Below, piece by piece: positions 1 through 10,800 of a stretch of 64,000 nt of DNA. The notes beneath the pieces are model-generated. The model was not told the DNA's origin and made no database searches. It was given only the letters and a program-made list of their open reading frames with translations. The stretch is from contig DASRFK010000264.1 of assembly GCA_035651635.1 (NCBI GenBank), positions 1 through 64,000 of the forward strand. The letters run 5' to 3'. A program made the position numbers and the translations under genes. Position 1 is the stretch's first letter, and each line of letters opens with the position of its first letter. The DNA is from JANXQE01 sp035651635. GTDB taxonomy: Bacteria; Verrucomicrobiota; Verrucomicrobiia; Limisphaerales; UBA8199.

Positions 1-2
1 AT

Positions 3-3000
3 GCAGTCCCCGACGCGAGAAGGAGCCTTGCGGACCAGCTTCGTGAGGTGGATCAACCGGCGAAAAAACTGATTGGCGAAAACGAACAGCGCATCTTCGC
101 TGGCCTGGAGGTAATCCGAACCCAACTGCGAGCTCGGCGTGCATATCAGGAGGGTTTCGCCAAATTGAATGCGTTGCGCGTAAGAACATCCTCGCCACCT
201 CACGAATGCATTGCCAAGTTGGTTCATTGCGGGCGGGCCGAAATGGTGATATCGCTCAACTGGGACACGCTTCTAGAGGTAAGTTATCAGCGCCTCTACG
301 GCTCGTCACTGCCGGGAGGATGCATGCACAAACCTCATGGCGATGCGGCCCATTCGGAGAAATCCTGGGTGCTCCCCCATGAAAAAGGGACTATTCCTGA
401 TCAGTTAGCCGCCCAATTGCAATCGTTAGCCACAGAGCGCCCACGCGTTTTGCTCATTGTTGGATATTCCGAGCGGGACGAGGAAGTCGTCAATAAGATC
501 GTGCGGCCGCTGGAAAACCGTTGGCGAGTCATTCGCATTGGACCGGCGGCTACGGGAGAGGGGACCATTCAAGGCTCAGCCGCAGAAATCGTCCCCGAAC
601 TAGTCCGAGTGATGAATTTGCCCACGGAGATTCCTGGTTGGGAGTATGTCTCTTTTTTGGTTCAACGCGATCTGTCTGCTGCGTTCCGCGGTCAAAAGCT
701 CGGCCCAGCGGATGTGCAAACGTGTCCTCGGTTACCCGAGGTTGAGATCGTCACTCGACTGCTAAAGCAACGGCATTCCGTTGGCCTCGTGGGAAGGAGC
801 GGAAGTGGAAAATCAATCACTGCTTATCAAGTGGCCGAAAACTTGGTCAAGGAGGGGTGGGAGGTTTTGAGACTAAGAGACCTCGAACCGAAAGAGGACG
901 AATTAATAATGGGCGTGCACGCCCTCCCCAGACGGACGATTCTGTTGCTTGAGGAAGCCGATCGGCTCGACCCTAACGTCATCCTGCATCTAAATGAAAT
1001 TGTGTCGTCGCAGCTCATGGTTCTAAGCGTCGCCGTTTCCGAGCAGCCCGGCATAACATCGTTGGTGAGCATCGATGAAAAACAGGCGGTAGCTGAGATT
1101 TCACAATGTCTGCGGCGCCGCCGTGAGGAAACCCTCAAAGCGGTCAAAGAACTCGACAACCGGGTGGGCGATGGATTTCTGGACACGTCTATCGAAATGC
1201 GGATCGATGAGGCGGCGGAATCTGAGACTCCCTGGCAATTCATGTTCGTGCTGACAGGCGGTTGGCGCCGAACGCGCGCTGAGGTGCAATGGCTTGAAAA
1301 GAAAAGACGGGGCGATCTTCTTTTGGCGGCGATTGCCGTCCGCCAGATCGTGACCTTGGATTCGGAAGTCAGCCAAGAGTGGCTCAACGAGGCGGCAAGG
1401 TCGCTTGACGCCGATGAGGAGTGGATGCTGAGTGGGCTGCAACTTCTACGGGAGCGGCGCCTGATTCTCGGAGAGAAGGAGTTCCGATGTCCTCACGCCC
1501 GCTTTGCGGCCGCAGTGATCAGCGTGCTCTGCGAAAAGCCTGATTCCAAGGATTGGCCGCGTTTGATGGTGCTCTTTCGTGCCGCATTTGTGTTCGGACC
1601 TCCGCCATTAAGGGGCGTGTCTTGGTTGCTCCACGACCTGCGAATGACTGATGGTTGGTCAAAGAAGATCGCCTGCGCTTTGACAGATAAAGATTTTCTG
1701 GACCATTTGGTGTCTCGCTCGTTCGCCTCGATCAGCGCCGTGGATCGGCGAGATGCTCTGTTCGCACTCACCGCTTTGCTCGATTGGCATCCGGGCATTT
1801 GTGCCCGGCTGGCCTCACATCAAACGGAATTGTCAAAATGGTTGACCGAAGCTGAAGCGGAATATGGGCCCGCTTTTGCGGACTTTCTTAACCAATTAGG
1901 TCAACGTGATTCCAAGCTCGCAAAGAATGTGATGGACGGCTCCAATCCCAAGCGGATCGCTAGCTCCGCTTCGAAAACATCTATCGAGAATGCTGCTCGC
2001 TGGGGGCGCCTCCTGGACGAATCATGGCACGCAGATCCTCGGTGGAAGCGTCAACTCGCTGCGAGTCTCAATGTTTCAAATCTTCGCCGGCTCTTTCGCC
2101 AGGTCCGACCGGCTGACGTAGGGAAAGTCGGCATGTTGGCAGAAGGCATCAGCACGGTGCGCCGGGAACTTGCGATCAAGTTGATAAAGTTGGCGGTTCC
2201 CGCCATCGCCAAGGCACTGAGCTACGACCCGGTGGGAACTTCTGCGGCAATCGACAGCCCCGTCATTTGGCGCGTGTGCGGCTTTTATCCCAATGTGCTC
2301 GCAACAAAGCGGCCGTCGCCGGTCCAAGTTGCACTGGCTCGGAGATTGGTGAATAATCTAAACTCGCGCGCCATCGGCAGAGCACTGGCTAATTGCCGTC
2401 AAAGAGATTGGGAGCAGTATTCACGGCTTTTATTCTTCGTTCGCAGGGTTTCACGACAAATCTGGCACCAAATTGCATTGAGCATTGACCTCAAGAAACT
2501 CGATGTCGCAGCAGCAAGCCTTTGGTCCTCTGTTCCGAGCGAATTGGAGAATCTTCTTCGATCAATTTCCGAGGCACCGCAATTTGAACCTGCTCGTTCG
2601 CTCCTGACTCGCCATAGCGCTGATCTCGTCCGACTGCGTCCAACACTTGTCCTTCTCTCCCCGGAAAGCGCAGCGGAACGAATTCGTGCCGGGATAGATT
2701 TGGAGCTGCATGTTGAGACCGGGTCTGGCTGGCGCTGGGCAGCACTTGCTCTGTATTGCCTGGGGAAGCTGGACAAGACCGTTCCCACGATGGTTTTGCG
2801 CAAAAACGTGAGTGCAATCGCTAGCGGGTTTATGAAACTACAACGATTGGATGCAGAATATTTTCCCATTTTTGTTGAAGTGCTGAAAACGTCTGGGGCG
2901 GACATGGCGCGAGACATTGCTGCCCAGGTTATTCCGGAAGAGGCTCGAAAATATTGGCTCGAGCGGGCATCAGGCAGTCGGTCAGAAAGGCGGGCCATTC

Positions 3001-3101
3001 TGTTGCTGCTCAAGTTCCTTCCAACTCCAACAGCGCCCCTGCGATCTTTGGTGAAACGGGTTCAGGCCGAGTTTACAAGCAAGAGAAGAAGCAAAAGGTG
3101 A
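3..3101 (+). CDS. SIR2-STAND type defence protein (5' truncated by window edge)
   Basis: The frame is open from base 3, so the protein starts outside the window; the first in-frame GTG at 48 is probably internal. Numbering from that GTG, residues 68-99 carry the second half of a SIR2-like NAD-binding domain: an NWD triplet at 71-73, KPHGD with the candidate catalytic His at 97, and VGYS at 138-141. A P-loop GRSGSGKS follows at 249-256 and a Walker B-like ILLLEEAD near 298-305, then about 700 residues of helical, repeat-like sequence. SIR2 fused to a STAND-type ATPase is an established anti-phage layout in which phage sensing triggers NAD depletion. The GAGxS loop expected at the N terminus is not in the window. 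It lies 170 bases upstream of the DISARM-like operon on the same strand and is probably an independent defence gene. Confidence 0.72.
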   Translation, partial: AVPDARRSLADQLREVDQPAKKLIGENEQRIFAGLEVIRTQLRARRAYQEGFAKLNALRVRTSSPPHECIAKLVHCGRAEMVISLNWDTLLEVSYQRLYGSSLPGGCMHKPHGDAAHSEKSWVLPHEKGTIPDQLAAQLQSLATERPRVLLIVGYSERDEEVVNKIVRPLENRWRVIRIGPAATGEGTIQGSAAEIVPELVRVMNLPTEIPGWEYVSFLVQRDLSAAFRGQKLGPADVQTCPRLPEVEIVTRLLKQRHSVGLVGRSGSGKSITAYQVAENLVKEGWEVLRLRDLEPKEDELIMGVHALPRRTILLLEEADRLDPNVILHLNEIVSSQLMVLSVAVSEQPGITSLVSIDEKQAVAEISQCLRRRREETLKAVKELDNRVGDGFLDTSIEMRIDEAAESETPWQFMFVLTGGWRRTRAEVQWLEKKRRGDLLLAAIAVRQIVTLDSEVSQEWLNEAARSLDADEEWMLSGLQLLRERRLILGEKEFRCPHARFAAAVISVLCEKPDSKDWPRLMVLFRAAFVFGPPPLRGVSWLLHDLRMTDGWSKKIACALTDKDFLDHLVSRSFASISAVDRRDALFALTALLDWHPGICARLASHQTELSKWLTEAEAEYGPAFADFLNQLGQRDSKLAKNVMDGSNPKRIASSASKTSIENAARWGRLLDESWHADPRWKRQLAASLNVSNLRRLFRQVRPADVGKVGMLAEGISTVRRELAIKLIKLAVPAIAKALSYDPVGTSAAIDSPVIWRVCGFYPNVLATKRPSPVQVALARRLVNNLNSRAIGRALANCRQRDWEQYSRLLFFVRRVSRQIWHQIALSIDLKKLDVAAASLWSSVPSELENLLRSISEAPQFEPARSLLTRHSADLVRLRPTLVLLSPESAAERIRAGIDLELHVETGSGWRWAALALYCLGKLDKTVPTMVLRKNVSAIASGFMKLQRLDAEYFPIFVEVLKTSGADMARDIAAQVIPEEARKYWLERASGSRSERRAILLLLKFLPTPTAPLRSLVKRVQAEFTSKRRSKR

Positions 3102-3276
3102 CAACTGGCGCTCTCTAGGGGTAGGCCTCTACTCGCAGCACTTCGCGTTAGCGGAGTTCGCCGGTTTCCTCCGTTTTGTTCTAGTTTAATTGGACACTCG
3201 CGTTAGAATGCGAGCCGCTTCGTCCCTTTTTATGGCCGGGTTGCGTCCGTAGCGGGACGGGGAGGATCTGTTGCAT
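3102..3276 (+). promoter_or_regulatory. Upstream region of the DISARM-like operon
   Basis: This 175-base gap is the only sizeable one before the long operon, so the operon promoter probably lies here. It contains a small inverted repeat, CTCGC (3197-3201) and GCGAG (3210-3214), a possible operator for the HTH protein encoded next. A Shine-Dalgarno GGAGGA sits at 3261-3266, ten bases before ATG 3277. I could not identify a convincing -35/-10 pair. Confidence 0.35.
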
Positions 3277-3453
3277 ATGCATGAACGCTGGCTGTCGGTG
3301 CATGAAATTGCCGCTCATTTAGGCGTTAACAGGGACACGATCTATAAATGGATCGAGAGAAAAAGGATGCCGGCGCATAAGGTCGGGCGACTGTGGAAGT
3401 TTCTCGCATCCGAGGTGGACTACTGGGTTAAAGGGGGTAAGGCGGCTGATTAA
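3277..3453 (+). CDS. Excisionase/MerR-type helix-turn-helix DNA-binding protein
   Basis: This 58-residue protein consists almost wholly of an HTH_17-type domain: WLSVHEIAAHLGVNRDTIYKWIERKRMPAHKVGRLWKF and a short tail. The pattern (helix-turn-helix, then a basic hairpin GRLWKF) is that of the excisionase family. ATG 3277 is preferred over TTG 3271 because GGAGGA at 3261 is then ten bases upstream. It sits 61 bases before drmD on the same strand and is a good candidate for the operon's local regulator. An excisionase role for the surrounding island is an alternative. Confidence 0.75.
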   Translation: MHERWLSVHEIAAHLGVNRDTIYKWIERKRMPAHKVGRLWKFLASEVDYWVKGGKAAD

Positions 3454-3514
3454 GCTTCAACGGCCGCGTTTCCCGCAGACAAAATCGGATACGCGCCCGA
3501 GATCCACACTACCA

Positions 3515-6500
3515 ATGATGGCTGAAGCTCGAAACAAACTAACCACAGGCCAACTTGTCCGGGTCCGGACCCGGCACTGGCTGATTGAGGATGTGCAGCC
3601 ATCCCCTGCGGGATCATGGCTTCGGCTTGCATGTGTTGACGACGACGCTCAGGGAGATTCAATCGAGGTTATTTGGGAAACTGAACTGGATGGCGAAGTG
3701 CTCGACGGGGAAGCATGGGCTAAGATTGGGCACAAGGGCTTTGATGATCGGCGCCACTTCGCCGCTTATTTCAACACGCTGCGCTGGCACTGCGTCACCG
3801 CCACGGATCCCAGGTTGTTTCAAGCCCCGTTCCGGGCCGGCATTCGCATTGACGCCTACCAGTTGGAGCCGCTCAGAAAGGCGCTCCTGCTCCCACGCGT
3901 AAATCTGTTCATCGCCGACGACGTGGGTCTGGGCAAAACCATCGAGGCTGGCCTTATCGCCACTGAACTGCTGCTGCGTCGCCGGGTTCGCGATGTCGTG
4001 GTCGCTTGCCCGCCGTCCATGCTAAAGCAATGGCAAGACGAGCTTGATGCTCGGTTCGGTCTGCGCTTTGAGATTCTGGACCGGGACTACGTGGAGCGCA
4101 TTCGCCGGGAGCGCGGCTATGCGGTGAATCCCTGGGACACTTTTCCCCGTTTCCTGGTTTCCCAACGGCTCTTGATCGATGAGACCTACGCCGCGCCGAT
4201 GCGGGTTTGGCTGGATAATCTTCGGCCGGGTAGCCTCCTGATTCTCGATGAGGCACACCACGCCGCCCCTGCCAGCGGCGCGAGATACGCCATCGATTCC
4301 AAGATTACCCGCGCAATCCGGGACCTCGCGCCGCGGTTTGAGCACCGGCTTTTCCTCTCCGCCACGCCCCACAATGGCCACTCGAACAGCTTCAGCGCCT
4401 TGCTTGAGCTGCTGGATGACAAACGCTTCATGCGTGGGGTGCCGGTTCTGAAATCTTCTCTGGATGCCGTGATGGTTCGCCGCCTCAAAGAGGACGTGCG
4501 GGTGGTTGCAGGCGGATTTCCTATCCGGCGTGTTGTGCAGGTCGATTTAAAGAACCTCCCCCCCGAAGCACCCGAGCTTAAGCTCGCAGAATGGCTCGAC
4601 GCCTACAGCACTGTTCGCCGGGACCGTTTCGCAGCTTCCACCAGACGTGAGCAGACCCAGGGGGCGCTCATCCTTTCGACCCTGCAACAGCGCCTCTTTT
4701 CTTCCGTTGAGGCATTCCAGCGTACCCTGGCCGCGCATCGGCGAGCTATGGAAAAGGTCTGGGCGGGCGAAAAAGGCGCCCACGCATCCGCCCCCGCGGG
4801 CGATCTGGCCCAAATGACGGCCGGATTCGATAATGATGATGACCGTAGCCAACTCCCGTCCGAGCAGCAGGAATCAGAAGCGGCAACCGCTTTGGAGCAG
4901 GCAACCTTTTCGGCAGTGGGTGCCCCTTCCACGGCCAAGGTCGATCGGGAACAGCAGCTCCTGGGTGAAATGGCACGCATCGCCGAACAGCACCGGCACC
5001 GTCCAGATGCGCGTGTCGCCTGGTTGATTGAATGGCTGCGGTCCAACTGCTCCCTAGGTATTCACCTGCCCGGCAATCCCACGCCCCAACCGGGCGCTCC
5101 GTGGTCACCGCTCCGGCTGATCATCTTCACTGAATACGAAGACACCGCCCGCTACCTTCGGACCCAGCTTGAAGCAGCGATTGCGGGAACGGTTCAAGCC
5201 GAGGCGCGTATCGAAGTTTTCCACGGACCAACTCCCCCGGATAAACGCGAGGATCTGAAACGGGCCTTCAACGAACCGCCAGATCGGCAACCTCTCCGCA
5301 TCCTGATTGCCACGGATGCCGCCCGTGAGGGTCTTAACCTGCAGGCCCATTGCTGGCATCTGTTTCATTACGACCTGCCCTGGAATCCCTCGCGGCTGGA
5401 GCAACGAAACGGCCGCGTTGATCGCAAATTACAGCCCAGCAAAGAGGTATTTTGCCATTATTTCGTTTACGTCCAACGTCCTGAGGACCGGGTGCTCCGC
5501 GCCCTGGTGCGGAAAACGGAGACCATCCGCCTTGAGCTTGGCAGTTTGTCCGAGGTAGTTGAGAAGCGGCTGCGGACGGGTATCCGACGCGCTGAGGCTG
5601 AGGCGACCGCCGCGGAGATTGAAGGCCTCGAGGAAGACCCTGAAAAGCGAGCTGCTCGTGAGGCCGAACTGGATGAAGCCGCCCAGCAACGGCAAACCCG
5701 TCTTCGAGGTGAGGTGGCCAGTCTCAGCAATCGCATCGAAGATGCCCGCCGATGGATCGGACTGGATGAAATTCAGCTCCGCGATTCACTGAATTGCAGC
5801 CTCGATTTCCTGCAGACCGAACCGCTCCGCGAAGCCCCCACACCAGCAGGCGAACCCACACACTACGTTTTCCCCAACCTCCAGGCTCGGCATGGCAATG
5901 ATCCACGCTGGGCGGCCACGCTGGACACCCTCCGGCCACCTCCAGAGCACGACCAATCCCTCTACCAGTGGCGTCGTGAAGCCCCGCTCCGTCCTGTTGT
6001 ATTTGCTCCACCACCGGGCTTCGACGGGGATACGGTTCAACTCCACCTTTCGCACCGGGTCGTCCAGCGCCTGCTCGGACGATTCCTCGCCCAAGGGTTT
6101 GTTTACCACGATCTTTCTCGCGCTTGCCTGGCCCAATCGGAGGATGGAATCGCTCGCGTGGTCTTGTTGGGGCGCCTGGCCTTATACGGTGGGGGCGCGG
6201 TTCGCCTTCATGAGGAGTTGGTCACCGTCACCGCTCGCTGGATCCCGCCCGCCGACCGCAAGAATCCGCTCACGCCATATGCGCGCGACGCGGAAGGCCG
6301 CACGATGAGTATTCTCCAGGAATCCTTGAAACCGGACGGCACCTCCCGCCCCGTTCCCAATGCCGCCAGGGATCAACTGCAAGCCAGTCTGGCACAGGAT
6401 GTCGCCGAACTTCTGCCGCATCTCGAGGAGCGAGGCAAAGCCGCACGCGAGGACGCCGAGAAACAGCTTACAGAACGTGGCAAGGTCGAAGCCGAATCGC

Positions 6501-6757
6501 TGAAGCGGATTTTGGAAGATCAACGCCGGCGCGTGCTGACAAAATACAAAGCCACGGAAGCTGAACAGCTTCTTCTTAGTTTCAGTGATGAGGAAAAGCG
6601 ACAACTTGCTGCGGACCGTCGCCACTGGGAACGCTGGCTTGCCAATGTGGATGGTGACTTGACCCGGGAGCCGAAGCGAATAGCCGACTTTTACCAAACC
6701 AAATCGTACCGACTGGAGCCGGTTGGCCTCGCGTATTTGTGGCCAGTGAAAGAATGA
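3515..6757 (+). CDS. drmD: DISARM SNF2-like helicase DrmD
   Basis: The 1080-residue protein is a superfamily 2 helicase of the SNF2/RapA type. Visible motifs are IADDVGLGKTIEAG (Walker A, 133-146), VVACPPSMLKQW (motif Ia), LLILDEAHHAA (Walker B DEAH, 245-248), LSATPHNGHSNSF (motif III), and in the second RecA lobe ATDAAREGLNLQ and WNPSRLEQRNGRVDR. The C-terminal third is rich in charged helices and probably coiled coil. Length and motif spelling fit DrmD, the helicase that defines class 1 DISARM, a system that blocks incoming phage DNA and uses methylation to mark self. The identity rests largely on context with drmMI, drmA, drmB and drmC downstream. The SIR2 gene starts 23 bases after its stop. 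Confidence 0.85.
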   Translation: MMAEARNKLTTGQLVRVRTRHWLIEDVQPSPAGSWLRLACVDDDAQGDSIEVIWETELDGEVLDGEAWAKIGHKGFDDRRHFAAYFNTLRWHCVTATDPRLFQAPFRAGIRIDAYQLEPLRKALLLPRVNLFIADDVGLGKTIEAGLIATELLLRRRVRDVVVACPPSMLKQWQDELDARFGLRFEILDRDYVERIRRERGYAVNPWDTFPRFLVSQRLLIDETYAAPMRVWLDNLRPGSLLILDEAHHAAPASGARYAIDSKITRAIRDLAPRFEHRLFLSATPHNGHSNSFSALLELLDDKRFMRGVPVLKSSLDAVMVRRLKEDVRVVAGGFPIRRVVQVDLKNLPPEAPELKLAEWLDAYSTVRRDRFAASTRREQTQGALILSTLQQRLFSSVEAFQRTLAAHRRAMEKVWAGEKGAHASAPAGDLAQMTAGFDNDDDRSQLPSEQQESEAATALEQATFSAVGAPSTAKVDREQQLLGEMARIAEQHRHRPDARVAWLIEWLRSNCSLGIHLPGNPTPQPGAPWSPLRLIIFTEYEDTARYLRTQLEAAIAGTVQAEARIEVFHGPTPPDKREDLKRAFNEPPDRQPLRILIATDAAREGLNLQAHCWHLFHYDLPWNPSRLEQRNGRVDRKLQPSKEVFCHYFVYVQRPEDRVLRALVRKTETIRLELGSLSEVVEKRLRTGIRRAEAEATAAEIEGLEEDPEKRAAREAELDEAAQQRQTRLRGEVASLSNRIEDARRWIGLDEIQLRDSLNCSLDFLQTEPLREAPTPAGEPTHYVFPNLQARHGNDPRWAATLDTLRPPPEHDQSLYQWRREAPLRPVVFAPPPGFDGDTVQLHLSHRVVQRLLGRFLAQGFVYHDLSRACLAQSEDGIARVVLLGRLALYGGGAVRLHEELVTVTARWIPPADRKNPLTPYARDAEGRTMSILQESLKPDGTSRPVPNAARDQLQASLAQDVAELLPHLEERGKAAREDAEKQLTERGKVEAESLKRILEDQRRRVLTKYKATEAEQLLLSFSDEEKRQLAADRRHWERWLANVDGDLTREPKRIADFYQTKSYRLEPVGLAYLWPVKE

Positions 6758-6780
6758 GCACCTCTAACCACCAATAACTT

Positions 6781-7836
6781 ATGGGTCTAGTGACCGACAC
6801 TTTAAATAGCTTCGGACTGAATCGGGTGGGAGTTCGAGATGTTCTGTTCTTGACAGGCGCAGGCATTTCCGCACCGGAGCCAACAAGGTTTTTCCTCGGC
6901 AGGGACCTGCACAGGATCGTTCTTGAGAATTTCACGAACCTTACAGTGCCAGAAATCGACAACGTCCTGACGAAAGTCCCCTTTGAAAGGAGTTGTGAGT
7001 GTATCGACCAGGCCTTCAGGAGACACAAGCTCAGCGCATTTGTGGGAGTCTTTTGGAATCTGATGTCGGAGCTGTTCTTGTGGCGTCCCCAAAATCTTTG
7101 GAAGCAGCCCAACCAGTTGCACTCTTATTTTCGGGAACACATTCACCAGGGGGGATCACACATCACAGCTAACCTCGACCAATTTATCGAACTTGACGCG
7201 CTCTTCCATTTCGTCCGGACGACCAAAATCTTCGACGATGACACTCCTCTTAGAGATGAAGAGGGAATTCTGTATAAGTTCCATGGAGATTTCACAAAGG
7301 ATGCCGAGGGCGAGCAAGGATTCGTTTTCAGTGCGATTGAGAACGGCTTTAGTAACACGGTTCAAGGGTGTTGGGATGCACTTCTTAACCGGACCAGAGT
7401 GGTTGTGGTCTGCGGCTATAGCGGGAGCGATATTTATGACGTAACTCCCTACTTTCGCTCAAAACCCAATGCTCACTTTAACTCTTGCATCATTTGGGTA
7501 AAGCATGGAGGTCCTCCGATGCGAAGGTTAACCGGGGCTGGGTCCCCCGACCCTGACATGATTCTTTCCAAGTTCAGAGAAAGGGCGGTCCTCGCCGGGA
7601 GAGCTGGTGACGTTCTCAATGAACTGCTGCCTGCCTTGCCACGGGTGACATACCCGCTGAAACACCGCCTTATCGCATTTCTGGTTCGCCTACATCTGAT
7701 CGGTTCAGTGCGTGCCGGATACACACAAACGTTTAAAAACTCGGTCGAGTCATATCGGAGAGAATACGCCGACTTCGACGCCTTCAAACGCATGGCTGGG
7801 GCAGAAGTTTTGGCCGTGCTTGCAACGATTCCTTAG
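6781..7836 (+). CDS. SIR2-like protein inserted in the DISARM operon
   Basis: A 351-residue SIR2-family protein. The NAD-binding loop FLTGAGIS is at 23-30, TANLD at 129-133, KFHGD with the candidate catalytic His at 167-170, and VVCGYSGSD at 209-217. These correspond to the conserved GAG, NxD, HG and Rossmann motifs. Defence SIR2 proteins usually act as NADases. No deacetylase zinc cluster (CxxC pair) is visible, which fits the defence type. It lies 23 bases after drmD and ends 10 bases before drmMI, so it is co-transcribed. The classical class 1 DISARM operon does not include such a gene, so this is an added candidate effector. It is not closely similar to the SIR2 part of the first gene in the window. 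Confidence 0.82.
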   Translation: MGLVTDTLNSFGLNRVGVRDVLFLTGAGISAPEPTRFFLGRDLHRIVLENFTNLTVPEIDNVLTKVPFERSCECIDQAFRRHKLSAFVGVFWNLMSELFLWRPQNLWKQPNQLHSYFREHIHQGGSHITANLDQFIELDALFHFVRTTKIFDDDTPLRDEEGILYKFHGDFTKDAEGEQGFVFSAIENGFSNTVQGCWDALLNRTRVVVVCGYSGSDIYDVTPYFRSKPNAHFNSCIIWVKHGGPPMRRLTGAGSPDPDMILSKFRERAVLAGRAGDVLNELLPALPRVTYPLKHRLIAFLVRLHLIGSVRAGYTQTFKNSVESYRREYADFDAFKRMAGAEVLAVLATIP

Positions 7837-7846
7837 TCTTCTCACG

Positions 7847-10800
7847 ATGGCCGCTCATCACCAAAAGGACCCCGCCCTCGCCGACCACCTCGCGTGGCTG
7901 GGCTACGTGCAGCCGGACGGGCTCGTGGTCTCCGCGCCGGCGTTGGTGGATGCTCAGGCCATTATTGATCGGGCGCAGCTGGGTGAACTTCAGCGCCGCT
8001 TCTCTGAGCACGTCACCAGCCTTCGGCTCACCGAGAGCGACACGGGGGAAACTGAGCCAGGCATCGAGAATATCCAGCGGTTGGTCACCGACTTTCTTGG
8101 TTGGCCCTACAACCTGCTCGTCGGCGTTGATCCCTCGTGCCCCTTGCCGGAATCGCTCTACGTTGCTCTGCCGGAATTTCAGGAGACGTTGCATCCCTCC
8201 TGGGCAGTCAAGAATCCGAAAGCAAAGGGAGACGATTCGCCATTGCTGTTGCTGGTCCAAACGCATCCAGTGACCGTGGACTTGGACAAACCGGTGGCGG
8301 CCTCGGATCGAAACTGGCACGCCTCGCCCGCGAAGAAATTCGAACGCCTTTTGCGGGAAACCGGTGTTTCCATTGGCCTGCTGACGAATGGAGTTCAGTT
8401 CCGGTTGGTCTATGCACCCCCTAAGGAAAACTCAGGCTCATTAAGCTTTCCCGTTAGTGCTATGGCTGAGGTTTCCGGCCGCCTTATCCTGGGTGCGTTT
8501 CAACTTCTCCTTGGCTCATGGACGCTTTTCACCGCTCCATCCGATGCACGATTGCCCGCACTGTTGCAGCGGAGTCGCGATTATCAGGCCAGCGTCTCTG
8601 AAGTTCTGGCGGAGCAAGTTCTGCACGCGCTGTATGAATTGCTGCGCGGCTTCGAGGCTGCCGACGAGCGGGTCGGCGGCAAACTCCTGCGAGGGCTGGC
8701 CGCTAGCAAACCATCTGACATTTACGGTGGCCTCGTTGCTGTCCTGCTTCGTTTCGTGTTCACTCTGTTCGCCGAGGATCGTGGCTTGTTGCCATCCAGC
8801 GGGCTCTACGTGCGCAATTACTCTGTGCACGGTCTTTTCGAGCGACTCCGTGCCGATGCCGAACGGTATCCAGATACCATGGACCATCGGTTCGGCGCAT
8901 GGGCGCAACTGCTCGCGCTCTTCCGTGCCATACATGGTGGTTGCCGCCACTCTGAGCTGAAAATGCCTGCACGGCACGGACATCTTTTTGATCCTGACCG
9001 CTACCTATTCCTGGAAGGCCGGACATCATGTCGGGATCCGATCGACGCACTGCCCCTGGTCAGCGACGGCACGATTTACCGCATCCTGGAGAAGCTCTCA
9101 CTCCTCGAAGGCGAGCGAGTCAGCTACCGCTCCCTGAGCGTGGAAGAAATCGGCTCCGTCTATCAAACGATCATGGGCTTCGCTGTTGAGACCGCCACCG
9201 GCACTGCCATTGCCTTGAAAGGCAAACGGAAGAACGGCGGCGTGCCAGCAGCGCCCGTCATCATGGTCGAGGAACTGCTGGGCGTTCCTGCCAAAGACCG
9301 GGCCAAGTGGCTCAAGGAAAAGGCCGACACCGAACTCACGGGCGAGGCGGAAAAGAATCTCAAGTCCGCGTCAGCCATTGACGACTTGCTGATTGCGCTG
9401 GAAAAGCGGATTGACCGCAACGCCACTCCCGGTCCGGTGGCAAAGGGCGGCCTCGTCCTCCAGCCCACTGATGAGCGGCGCCGGAGTGGCTCGCATTATA
9501 CACCGAGGTCGTTTACGGATCCCATTGTTCGCAAGACTCTGGCCCCCATCCTGAAAGGCCTGGGCGCGAATCCTACACCGGAACAGATTCTGGCGCTTAA
9601 GATATGTGACCTGGCCGTAGGCTCGGCAGCCTTCCTGGTTGAAACGTGCCGCCAGTTGGCCGACGAACTCGTCAAAGCCTGGCGGATCCATGGTGCCAGA
9701 CCGCAGGTCCCTCCCGACGAGACTGAGGAACTCCTCGCCATGCGAATCGTTGCGCAACGCTGCCTTTACGGCGTTGACCGCAACCCTATGGCCGTGGACC
9801 TTGCGAAACTCTCTCTATGGCTTGCCACTCTGGCCAAGGATCATCCATTTACCTTTCTCGACCACGCCATCCGTTGCGGAGATTCGCTTGTCGGCCTCAC
9901 TCGAACTCAGATTGAAGATTTCACCTGGCGCGACACAAAGATCAGCGAACGTCATTTCTTCTCGGAGGAAGTTCGTAAACGCACTAGCGCTGCCCTGCGT
10001 GAACGGCAGAACCTCCTCGGTTTGGGAGACGACTACGGCACACCCCAGCTCAAGCGCGCGAAACTCGAAAAAGCCGACGAACTGCTCGAGACGGTGCGTT
10101 TCATCGGCGATGCGGCTGTAGCTGCATTCTTTGCGGGGGACAAAGACAAGGCCCGAGAAGCCAATCGCCTAGAACTGGCTGACAGAATTTCCGGTTACCT
10201 GAGCAAGGGCGATATCAAACAGCGACCCACAGAGCAGGTGGATGGTCTGCGCGGTGGGCACTTTTCTGTGAACCCGTTCCATTGGGAAGTCGAGTTCCCT
10301 GAAGTGTTCGAGCGGCACAATCCAGGTTTCGATGCTTTCGTCGGCAATCCGCCGTTCTTAGGAGGGAAGCACATCTCGACAAGCAATGGCAGAGAATACG
10401 TGGATTGGCTATTGATGGCCCATGATCAGACGAACGGTAACGCTGACGTTGTGGCTCACTTCTTCCGGCGCGCGTTCAGCTTGCTTCGCCTGCGAGGTTG
10501 TATGGGGCTCATAGCAACCAATACCATTGGCCAAGGAGACACTAGGAGCGCGGGGCTTTGCTGGATCTGCAAGCACGGCGGCACTATAAACGCAGCGCAA
10601 CGGCGCTTCATGTGGCCCGGCCAAGCAGCTGTGGTTGTTAGTGTGGTATGGATTGCAAAGGATACCGTGTCTGGACCTTTCGACCTTGATGGCCGCAGCG
10701 TTCCCGTCATCACCGCCTATCTGTTTCATGCTGGAGGTCACGAAAGTCCCGCGTGCCTTGCGAGTAATTCCGGGAGGTGTTTCATCGGCAGCTACGTGCT

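Noticed and set aside
7712..7846. Longer N terminus for the DrmMI methylase
   Set aside because: The extra 45 residues lie inside the SIR2 gene; ATG 7847 gives the usual short spacer.
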